From positions 1 to 10,324 of the forward strand of contig JAHBAP020000140.1 in assembly GCA_018500005.2 (NCBI GenBank): 10,324 nt of DNA, in the 5' to 3' direction. A model generated the notes under the pieces. The model saw nothing but the letters and a program-made list of their open reading frames with translations. It made no database searches and was not told where the DNA came from. Positions within the stretch are counted from its first letter, which is position 1, and every line of letters starts with the position of its first letter. Source of the DNA: Mycobacterium sp. Lineage in GTDB: Bacteria > Actinomycetota > Actinomycetes > Mycobacteriales > Mycobacteriaceae. The position numbers were made by a program, and so were the translations under genes. Of this stretch, positions 1 to 5,703 are shown piece by piece.

Positions 1-933
1 ATAGGCCCCGGTGATGATCTTCGTGGGGGGGGTCGCTGCGGCCGGGCCCGTCGCGAACGGAAACATCGGAGGCAGGGCGGCGGGTGCCCCCGACAAGCCG
101 ATAGCCACGAAGAACACCGCGGCGAAAAGGTCCCGCAGCGGACCGAGTACCGCGCGGGCCCGTTCGGCGACATGCCCGGTGAGGGTCAGCCCCACCAGGA
201 AGGCCCCGACCGCGGCCGAGGCGTGCAGGTGCTCGGCGACGGCCGCCACGATCAGGGTCATCCCGAGAACCCTCAGCAGAAGTTGCTCATCCTCGGGGTG
301 GCCGATCACGCGGCCGACGTGATGACCCCAGCGGAACGAGACCAGGAACGCCAGGCCCAGCGCGCCCATTGCCACCGCGGTCCACAGCAGCGCCTCCAGT
401 GCGGTCCCGCCCGAGGCGAGCACGGTGAGCACCGGCAGGTATGCGGCCATGGCGAAGTCCTCGAGGACCAGGACCGACAACACCGCGGGTGTCTCCCGGT
501 TGCCCAGGCGGTTGAGGTCTCCGAGCAGACGGGCGATGATTCCCGACGAGGAGATGTAGGTGATGCCCGCCATCGCCACGACCCCGACGACGTCCAGACC
601 CAGCAGCCAGCCGGCCAAGGCGCCCGGCACTGCGTTGAGCATGAGGTCGACGGCCGCCGACGGCAGGTGGCGGCGAAGCGATTCGGAGAACTCCCCGACC
701 GAGAACTCCAGGCCCAGGGTGAGCAGCAGCAGCACCACCCCGATCGAGGCGCGGGTCTCGACGAACTCGGCCGCGGCGGCAACCGGGGCGATACCGCCGG
801 TACCGAGGAACAGTCCGGTCAGCAGGTACAACGGGATGGGCGAGAGACCGAATCGCCGGGCGGCCGAGCCCAAAACGGTCAGGACGACCAGGATGGCGCC
901 GAGCTCGAGGAGCAACGGCGCCGAAACGGCCAC
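1..933 (-). CDS. CPA2-family cation:proton antiporter (KefB/KhtU-like), C-terminus cut by window edge
   Basis: Integral membrane K+(Na+)/H+ exchanger of the CPA2 family, expected in the plasma membrane. The visible 311 residues run from a GTG start to the left edge with no stop; I recall a family length near 385, so about 75 residues are missing. Hydrophobic segments follow one another throughout. Family landmarks are LGLEFS at 73-78, the SSSGI stretch near 128-132 followed by LLGDLNRLG, the LVLED motif with acidic residues E158/D159 (the exchange site region in CPA2 proteins), and GAFLVGLTLTG towards the end. The GTG start lies 3 nt after the stop of the TrkA-C gene, with AGGA 7 nt upstream, so the two are surely co-transcribed and probably translationally coupled. 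The neighbouring TrkA-C protein suggests a two-subunit KhtTU-type system; this protein lacks room for its own RCK domain. The last ~15 visible codons look less conserved (see finding on the G8 run). Ion preference cannot be read from sequence. Confidence 0.92.
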   Translation of the reverse strand, partial: MAVSAPLLLELGAILVVLTVLGSAARRFGLSPIPLYLLTGLFLGTGGIAPVAAAAEFVETRASIGVVLLLLTLGLEFSVGEFSESLRRHLPSAAVDLMLNAVPGALAGWLLGLDVVGVVAMAGITYISSSGIIARLLGDLNRLGNRETPAVLSVLVLEDFAMAAYLPVLTVLASGGTALEALLWTAVAMGALGLAFLVSFRWGHHVGRVIGHPEDEQLLLRVLGMTLIVAAVAEHLHASAAVGAFLVGLTLTGHVAERARAVLGPLRDLFAAVFFVAIGLSGAPAALPPMFPFATGPAAATPPTKIITGAY

Positions 934-936
934 CGG

Positions 937-1422
937 TCAGTCCTGTTCGACGAGGTGCCGGACAGCGGCGATGCCGTCGGCGGTACCGATCACCACGAGG
1001 ACGTCCCCGCCCAGCAGAATCTCGTTCGGACCGGGTGATGCCAGCACTTCATCGCCACGCACGATGGCGACGATGGACGCGCCGGTCCTGGTTCGCGCCC
1101 TGGTCTCCCCCAGCGGCCGTCCGGCGAAGTGCGACCCCTCGTCGACGCTGACCTGACCGCCCTCCAGGCCCGGGATTTCCTTGGTCAGGTCGGCGTAGCT
1201 CTCCACCATCCGGGGCGCACCCAGGATCTGGGCCATCGCGTCGGCCTCCCGCTCGGTCAGCCTGACCACCCGCCGGGCGCTGTCGGGGTCGCCGGGCACT
1301 GCGCAAAGGAATATTTCGAATTCCCCGCCCCGTCGGGCGATGACCGCGATTCGTTCGCCGTCCTTGTTCTCGAACTCGTAGCGCAATCCCACACCGGGCA
1401 GCTTGGTTTCCCTGACTTCCAT
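937..1422 (-). CDS. TrkA-C (RCK_C) domain protein, KhtT-like antiporter regulator
   Basis: Small soluble protein of 161 residues. The N-terminal part begins MEVRETKLPGVGLRYEF, closely resembling the start of KhtT-type proteins, and continues to about residue 80. An RCK_C/TrkA-C domain spans about 86-158 (VSVDEGSHFAGRPLGETRAR, then GASIVAIVRGDE and GGDVLVVIGT). In Bacillus, KhtT gates the CPA2 antiporter KhtU and its RCK_C domain binds c-di-AMP; that this one does the same is inference from domain order and its place directly upstream of a CPA2 gene. ATG start chosen because GGAGGG at 1435-1440 lies upstream (12-nt gap) and because the conserved RET-LPG motif follows at once. This SD overlaps the TAG stop of the preceding hydroxylase gene, so the three genes form a tight operon. 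The reading frame stays open far upstream, but that part is antiparallel noise within the hydroxylase gene. Confidence 0.9.
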   Translation of the reverse strand: MEVRETKLPGVGLRYEFENKDGERIAVIARRGGEFEIFLCAVPGDPDSARRVVRLTEREADAMAQILGAPRMVESYADLTKEIPGLEGGQVSVDEGSHFAGRPLGETRARTRTGASIVAIVRGDEVLASPGPNEILLGGDVLVVIGTADGIAAVRHLVEQD

Positions 1423-1439
1423 CGGACTAGCTTGCCCTC

Positions 1440-2369
1440 CTAGCTCGCCGTGGCCGGGGAGGCCTGCATCGGGCCGGTCTTTGCCGGCTCCCAGCCCGGC
1501 GGACCGAAGATGAAACCCAGCTTGTCCCGCCAGCGTTTGGCCGCACGGACGTCCCTGGCGATCGCGACGTATTCGTGGGTCTCCAGGGTCCAGATGTTGA
1601 AGCTGTTCACCGGCTTGGTCAAGCCGTAGTGCGGCCGGAACAGTTCGGGCTGGAAACTGCCGAACAGCCGGTCCCAGATGATCAGGATGCCGCCGTAGTT
1701 GCGGTCGATGTACTCCGGGTCGGTGCCGTGGTGGACCCGGTGGTGCGAGGGGGTGTTGAACAGGAACTCGATGGGGCGCGGCAGCGTACCGATCCGTTCG
1801 GTGTGAATCCAGAACTGATAGACCAGGCTGATCGAGAAGCTGGTGAACACCATCCACGGTGGAATGCCCAGCAGCGGCAAGGGAATCCACATGACCAGCT
1901 CTCCGCTGTTGTTCCACTTCTGGCGCAACGCGGTGGCGAGGTTGAAGTAGCGGCTGGAGTGGTGGGCCTGATGGGTCGCCCAGATCAGCCGGACCCGGTG
2001 GGCGATCCGATGGTAGGCATAGAACAGCACGTCGACGCCGACCAGTGCGATCACCCAGGTGTACCAGTGCCGGGGCGAGAGGTGCCACGGCGCGGCATAT
2101 GCGTAGAGGGCGGCGTAGCCGAGGAGTCCGAGGAACTTCCAGACACCCATCGTGCCGACCGACACCAGACCCATCAGGATCGAGGCCCGCGCGTCCCGGG
2201 CCAGATACGCGCCCCGTGCCGGACGCCCGCCGGGTTCGTCCAAATGCTCGAGTTTGCGCGCGGCCGCCCATTCGATCGACAGCAGCAGCACGAAGAACGG
2301 GACGGCGAACAACACCGGATCGCGCATCGGCGGCGGCAGGACAGACACCATGTCCGTAAGTCGATCCAC
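1440..2369 (-). CDS. Fatty acid hydroxylase / sterol desaturase family membrane protein
   Basis: Predicted membrane-bound di-iron oxygenase of 309 residues (PF04116-type family), which hydroxylates or desaturates lipid or sterol-like substrates; the substrate is not visible. The histidine clusters that bind iron are complete: HRIAH at 120-124, HQAHH at 133-137, H189, and HHRVHH at 209-214, followed by the usual DRNYGGILIIWDRLFGSF. Hydrophobic stretches at about 18-36, 62-93 and 104-118, and another pair near 158-188, would form the membrane core. GTG start at 2369 chosen because GGAGGT lies 5 nt upstream; in-frame ATG codons at residues 7 and 15 lack a comparable site, and a longer reading to an ATG at 2474 would run over the divergent SMR gene. 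It is the first gene of a minus-strand operon with the TrkA-C protein and antiporter. A lipid-modifying enzyme with an ion exchanger is an uncommon pairing; the functional link, if any, is unknown. Confidence 0.9.
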   Translation of the reverse strand: MDRLTDMVSVLPPPMRDPVLFAVPFFVLLLSIEWAAARKLEHLDEPGGRPARGAYLARDARASILMGLVSVGTMGVWKFLGLLGYAALYAYAAPWHLSPRHWYTWVIALVGVDVLFYAYHRIAHRVRLIWATHQAHHSSRYFNLATALRQKWNNSGELVMWIPLPLLGIPPWMVFTSFSISLVYQFWIHTERIGTLPRPIEFLFNTPSHHRVHHGTDPEYIDRNYGGILIIWDRLFGSFQPELFRPHYGLTKPVNSFNIWTLETHEYVAIARDVRAAKRWRDKLGFIFGPPGWEPAKTGPMQASPATAS

Positions 2370-2375
2370 CTGACA
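2370..2375 (-). promoter_or_regulatory. Start-deciding ribosome binding site of the hydroxylase gene
   Basis: Read on the minus strand, a GGAGGT-type Shine-Dalgarno sequence lies in the immediate upstream region (about 2375-2380), 5 nt before the GTG at 2369. It is the strongest SD in this intergenic region and is the reason for choosing GTG over the later ATG codons. Confidence 0.5.
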
Positions 2376-2395
2376 CCTCCCGATTCGCGAGCTTA

Positions 2396-2420
2396 GTCGA
2401 GCGCGATGATCGCTATCGTC
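2396..2420. promoter_or_regulatory. Imperfect 25-bp palindrome in the divergent promoter region (candidate operator)
   Basis: Centred on base 2408. The core GCGAT-G-ATCGC (2403-2413) is a perfect inverted repeat; outside it CGA (2398-2400) pairs with TCG (2416-2418) and G2396 with C2420. In total 9 of 12 positions pair. It overlaps the -10-like hexamer of the first SMR gene, the position expected for a repressor operator. Two-fold symmetry of this size is typical of TetR-type or similar dimeric regulators, but no regulator gene is next to it, so the assignment is inference. Confidence 0.35.
2414..2419 (+). promoter_or_regulatory. -10-like hexamer TATCGT of the first SMR gene, leaderless spacing
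   Basis: TATCGT fits the mycobacterial -10 consensus TANNNT and ends 8 nt before the ATG at 2428, putting a transcription start at or within a base or two of the start codon. No Shine-Dalgarno sequence lies in front of this ATG, as expected of a leaderless message. No convincing -35 element is visible. Confidence 0.4.
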
Positions 2421-2427
2421 GACAACC

Positions 2428-2760
2428 ATGCGGAGATGGGCGCTGCTGACGGGTGCGATCCTCACCGAGGTCACCGGAACGCTGGCCCTGCGCGCCTTCC
2501 AGGATCAGCGGTGGTGGCTGATCCTGGTCGTTGCCGGCTACGTGGCGTCGTTCTACCTGTTGACCAAGGTGTTGCGTGCCGGGGTGCCGGTCGGGGTCGC
2601 CTACGGGATCTGGGGCGCCTCGGGTACGGCCATCACCGCGGTACTGGCCTCTCTGATTTTCGACGACCCCTTCACACCGGCGATCGTCCTGGGCATCGGA
2701 CTGATCATCGCCGGGGTGCTGTTGGTGGAGTTCGGATCCCATCCGCCGGTGCAACCATGA
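2428..2760 (+). CDS. Small multidrug resistance (SMR/EmrE-family) transporter, first subunit of a pair
   Basis: Four-helix inner-membrane protein of 110 residues, typical SMR length (EmrE is 110). SMR proteins work as dimers that exchange protons for cationic drugs or related compounds. The essential glutamate is present at E14 in the first helix, the same number as EmrE E14. The signature VPVGVAYGIWGASGTAI in helix three keeps the Tyr and Trp that line the EmrE site. Hydrophobic segments lie at about 4-20, 29-48, 56-78 and 83-103. The start has no SD but a -10-like element at leaderless distance. The stop overlaps the start of a second SMR gene by 4 nt (ATGA), the arrangement seen in heteromeric pairs such as EbrAB, YkkCD and MdtIJ. 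Substrate is unknown; the pair could also serve guanidinium-type or polyamine export, but no neighbouring gene or riboswitch supports that. Confidence 0.92.
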   Translation: MRRWALLTGAILTEVTGTLALRAFQDQRWWLILVVAGYVASFYLLTKVLRAGVPVGVAYGIWGASGTAITAVLASLIFDDPFTPAIVLGIGLIIAGVLLVEFGSHPPVQP

Positions 2761-3083
2761 TGTGGCTGACCCTGGCCGTCGGTATCGCACTCGAGGTGTT
2801 CTCGACACTGGGGTTGCGCGCCTCCGACGGCTTCCGGAAACGGAGGTGGATCGCCCCGGTCGTGGTCGGCTATGTCGCTTCCTTCGCCTTCATCTCCTGG
2901 ACGCTGGCGCTGGGAATGCCGGTGGGCATCGCCTACGGGGTGTGGTCGGCCAGTGGCGTCGCACTGGTCGCCCTGCTGGGCAAGGCACTGTTCGCAGAAC
3001 CGTTGACGCCGATGATGCTGGCCGGAATCGCGCTGATCATCGCCGGGGTTCTCACTATCGAACTTTCCGGCGCAGCCGAGTGA
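2757..3083 (+). CDS. Small multidrug resistance (SMR/EmrE-family) transporter, second subunit of a pair
   Basis: SMR protein of 108 residues. The helix-one glutamate is present (E13 when counted from the first ATG, in GIALEVFSTLGLRA), and helix three has MPVGIAYGVWSASGVAL. It is clearly homologous to the upstream SMR protein but diverged, so the pair arose by duplication and was kept. The start is a double ATG (2757 and 2760); the first overlaps the upstream stop as ATGA, which favours translational coupling, and there is no independent SD. Co-translation at equal dose fits an obligate or preferred heterodimer, in which the two subunits insert in opposite orientations; that is inferred from known paired SMR systems. 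The loop between helices 1 and 2 has the cluster RKRR (about residues 29-32), while the partner has few charges there. Such a charge difference is what fixes opposite topologies in paired SMRs. Confidence 0.92.
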   Translation: MMWLTLAVGIALEVFSTLGLRASDGFRKRRWIAPVVVGYVASFAFISWTLALGMPVGIAYGVWSASGVALVALLGKALFAEPLTPMMLAGIALIIAGVLTIELSGAAE

Positions 3084-3091
3084 CCTCGGCT
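3074..3091 (+). terminator. Short GC-rich hairpin across the SMR stop codon
   Basis: A perfect 7-bp stem, AGCCGAG (3074-3080) with CTCGGCT (3085-3091), closes a TGAC loop that contains the SMR stop codon. No T-run follows, so it could be a T-less mycobacterial-type terminator, a partial attenuator between the transporter pair and malQ, or chance. Confidence 0.3.
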
Positions 3092-3103
3092 TAGATGGCA
3101 GCT

Positions 3104-5230
3104 ATGGCTGAACCGTCGTTGACCGCCCTGGCCGACCGGCTGGGGGTGGCATGCGCCTATCACGACTGGACCGGAAACTTCCGCACCGTCGATACCGCGA
3201 CGATCGTCGCCGTTCTGGCCGCGCTCGGGGTGAGCGCCGACACCGAAGAAGACTGCGAAGCATCGCTTTTGGAGTTGAACCGCCAGTACTGGGCTCGGGC
3301 GCTGCCGCCGACGATCGTGGCCCGCACCGGAGCCGAGGCGTCGTTCTGGGTACATGTCAGACACGGCGATCCGGCGCATGTCTGGGTCCGGATGGAGGAC
3401 GGCACCGTCCGCAGCGGGATTCGCCAGGCCGACAACTTCACTCCCCCGTTCGACCTCGACGGCCGACTGGTGGGCGAGGCGACGTTCGTCCTCCCGGGGG
3501 ATCTGCCACTGGGCTACCACCGGGTGCACCTGCGTTCGGGCGACCAGGAGTACGACACCCCGCTGATCGTCACACCGTCCTGGCTGGGCCTGCCGGCGCG
3601 GATGGGGGCCGGACGGACGTGGGGCCTGGCCACCCAGCTTTACAGCGTGCGCTCGCAGAACTCCTGGGGTATCGGCGATCTGGTCGATCTCAGCGATCTT
3701 GCGGTGTGGGCGGGCTCCCGCCATCAGGCCGGCTACGTCTTGGTGAACCCGTTGCACGCCGCCGCACCGGTGGCGCCGATGGAACCCTCCCCCTACCTGC
3801 CGACCTCACGACGCTTCGTCAACCCGATCTATCTGCGGGTCGAGGCCATCGGTGAGTTTGCCTGGCTGTCCGATCGCGACCGGGTGCACGACCGGCGCAA
3901 GACTGTCCAGAAGCGGGCCCGAAAGCACAGCGGGATCGACCGCGACGGCATCTGGGCGGCCAAACGCAAAGCACTCAACCTGGTCTACCGGGTGCCCCGA
4001 TCGGCCGGCCGCCAATTGGCGTTCGATGCCTACAAACAGCGTGAGGGCACGGCACTGGACGATTTCGCGACCTGGTGCGCGATCGCCGAGAAGCACGGCG
4101 GCGACTGGCACCGATGGCCGGCGGGGTTGCGCCACCCGGCCAACCCCGAAGTGGCCGATTTCGCCGACCGGCACGAGTCGGCAGTCGAGTTCCATCGCTG
4201 GATGCAGTGGCAACTCGACGAACAACTCGCCCACGCGCAGTCCCAGGCGCTGCGAACCGGCATGCCACTGGGGATCATGCACGACCTTGCCGTCGGGGTG
4301 CATCCGAGCGGCGCCGACTCCTGGTCACTGCAGGACGTGCTGGCCCTCGGGGTCTCCGCGGGCGCGCCGCCCGATGAGTTCAACCAACTCGGGCAGGACT
4401 GGTCGCAGCCGCCGTGGCGGCCCGACCGACTCGAAGAGCTTGGCTACCAACCGTTTCGGGAGCTCATCTCCGGGATCCTGCGACACGCCGGCGGGGTCCG
4501 AATCGACCACGTCATCGGGTTGTTCCGGCTGTGGTGGATTCCCGAAGGCGCTCCGCCCACGGCCGGCACCTACGTCCGCTACAACCACGATGCCATGATC
4601 GGGATCGTCGCACTGGAAGCACACCGGGCCGGGGCGGTTGTGGTCGGTGAGGATCTGGGCACGGTCGAACCGTGGGTTCGGGACTATCTGCGTGACCGCG
4701 GCGTGTTGGGCACCTCGATTCTCTGGTTCGAGGTCGACGAGGGCAGCCGCGGACCGCTGGCAGCCGAGCATTGGCGGGAACTGTGCCTGTCCTCGGTGAC
4801 CACCCACGACCTGCCGCCGACCCCGGGTTATCTGGACGGCGAACACGTCCGTTTGAGAGGGGAATTGGGGCTTCTCACCCGTTCGGTCGAGGAGGAACTG
4901 GCTGACGACCGGGCCCAACAGGCGGCCTGGATGGATGAGTTGCGCCGGGTCGGTCTGCTGGGCGGCGAAGCAGATGAGGAGGACGTCATCATCGGCCTTT
5001 ACCGCTACCTGAGCCGGACCCGCTCGAGGCTGCTGGCGTTGGCGCTGACCGACGCGGTCGGTGAGCGGCGCACCCAGAACCAGCCGGGCACCACCGACGA
5101 ATACCCCAACTGGCGGGTTCCCCTGGCCGGGCCGGACGGTCGGCAGATGCTGTTGGAGGATGTGTTCACCGACCGGCGTGCGGCCGCCCTGGCCGAGACC
5201 CTGCGCGCGGCAACCCATCCCGGCGACTGA
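3104..5230 (+). CDS. malQ: 4-alpha-glucanotransferase (amylomaltase, GH77)
   Basis: Cytoplasmic enzyme of about 708 residues that moves alpha-1,4-glucan segments between maltodextrins, in glycogen and maltose turnover. The N-terminal ~160 residues form the extension seen in long bacterial MalQ (SLTALADRLGVA, YHDWTGNFRTV), and the GH77 barrel follows from about residue 175 (WGLATQLYSVRSQNSWGIGDLVDL). All three catalytic acids are present: nucleophile D468 in VRIDHVIG, acid/base E516 in VGEDLGTVE, and D569 in TTHDLPPTPGYLDG. GIMHDLAVGVHPSGADSW is also characteristic. Length is close to other MalQ proteins (about 690-725). Two starts are possible: ATG 3095 (711 residues) and ATG 3104. I prefer 3104 because MAEPSLTAL matches what I recall of related N-termini; neither has an SD. 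It lies just after the SMR pair and 3 nt before a Nudix gene. No other glycogen gene is in view. Confidence 0.95.
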   Translation: MAEPSLTALADRLGVACAYHDWTGNFRTVDTATIVAVLAALGVSADTEEDCEASLLELNRQYWARALPPTIVARTGAEASFWVHVRHGDPAHVWVRMEDGTVRSGIRQADNFTPPFDLDGRLVGEATFVLPGDLPLGYHRVHLRSGDQEYDTPLIVTPSWLGLPARMGAGRTWGLATQLYSVRSQNSWGIGDLVDLSDLAVWAGSRHQAGYVLVNPLHAAAPVAPMEPSPYLPTSRRFVNPIYLRVEAIGEFAWLSDRDRVHDRRKTVQKRARKHSGIDRDGIWAAKRKALNLVYRVPRSAGRQLAFDAYKQREGTALDDFATWCAIAEKHGGDWHRWPAGLRHPANPEVADFADRHESAVEFHRWMQWQLDEQLAHAQSQALRTGMPLGIMHDLAVGVHPSGADSWSLQDVLALGVSAGAPPDEFNQLGQDWSQPPWRPDRLEELGYQPFRELISGILRHAGGVRIDHVIGLFRLWWIPEGAPPTAGTYVRYNHDAMIGIVALEAHRAGAVVVGEDLGTVEPWVRDYLRDRGVLGTSILWFEVDEGSRGPLAAEHWRELCLSSVTTHDLPPTPGYLDGEHVRLRGELGLLTRSVEEELADDRAQQAAWMDELRRVGLLGGEADEEDVIIGLYRYLSRTRSRLLALALTDAVGERRTQNQPGTTDEYPNWRVPLAGPDGRQMLLEDVFTDRRAAALAETLRAATHPGD

Positions 5231-5233
5231 ACA

Positions 5234-5689
5234 GTGCCGGTTCACAGCGCGGGTCTGCTGCTGTATCGCGGCGCCGGCGCGGCCGCCGAGGTCCTGATCG
5301 GCCACCCGGGCGGCCCGTTCTGGGTCCGTAGGGACGACGGCGCCTGGTCGATACCCAAGGGTGAGTACGACCCGGACGAGGACCCGTGGGAGGCGGCACG
5401 CCGCGAATTCGCCGAGGAACTCGGTTGCCCGGCACCGGACGGCCCGCGCCTGGATCTCGGCACGGTCCGGCAGCCCAGCGGCAAGATGCTGACGGTGTTC
5501 GCGGTCGCCGCCGATCTCGATGTCGGCGATTTCCGCAGCAATACCTTCACCCTCGAATGGCCGAAAGGATCCGGGCGCCTTCAGGAATTCCCCGAGTTCG
5601 ACCGGGTCGAGTGGCTACCGATATCCGCGGCGCGCAACAAGCTCCTGAAGGGGCACCGGGTGTTTCTCGACCGTCTGGCCGGATCCTAA
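5234..5689 (+). CDS. Nudix hydrolase
   Basis: Small cytoplasmic hydrolase of 151 residues that cleaves nucleoside diphosphates linked to another group. The Nudix box is complete at residues 43-65: G43, five residues, E49, seven residues, then REFAEELG with the metal-binding glutamates E58, E61 and E62. Before it stands SAGLLLYR and the FWVRRDDGAWSIPKGEY entry typical of the family; after it KMLTVFAVAADLD and FDRVEWLPISAARNKLLKGHRVFLDRL. The WSIPKGE lead-in and the extra loop resemble Ap4A- or MutT-type enzymes, but the substrate cannot be read. GTG start at 5234, 3 nt after the malQ stop and without a good SD, which implies coupling to malQ translation. The gene ends 14 nt before the convergent channel gene. 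The link to malQ may be only positional, or it may concern ADP-/UDP-sugar turnover (inference). Confidence 0.92.
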   Translation: MPVHSAGLLLYRGAGAAAEVLIGHPGGPFWVRRDDGAWSIPKGEYDPDEDPWEAARREFAEELGCPAPDGPRLDLGTVRQPSGKMLTVFAVAADLDVGDFRSNTFTLEWPKGSGRLQEFPEFDRVEWLPISAARNKLLKGHRVFLDRLAGS

Positions 5690-5703
5690 ACGGAAAGCTG
5701 CGG

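Noticed and set aside
172..1038. A 288-codon plus-strand frame opposite the antiporter.
   Set aside because: Rich in Gln, Gly, His and Arg, with no domain; the antiporter frame on the other strand has consistent family motifs and codon use.
937..2376. A continuous 479-codon minus-strand frame that would fuse a long Arg/Pro-rich N-terminus to the TrkA-C domain.
   Set aside because: The upstream part is read out of frame through the fatty acid hydroxylase gene, whose own frame carries complete histidine motifs. The TrkA-C protein has its own SD and a family-like start at 1422.
4325..5305. A 326-codon minus-strand frame opposite malQ and the Nudix gene.
   Set aside because: It crosses the junction of two confident plus-strand genes and has shadow-type composition.
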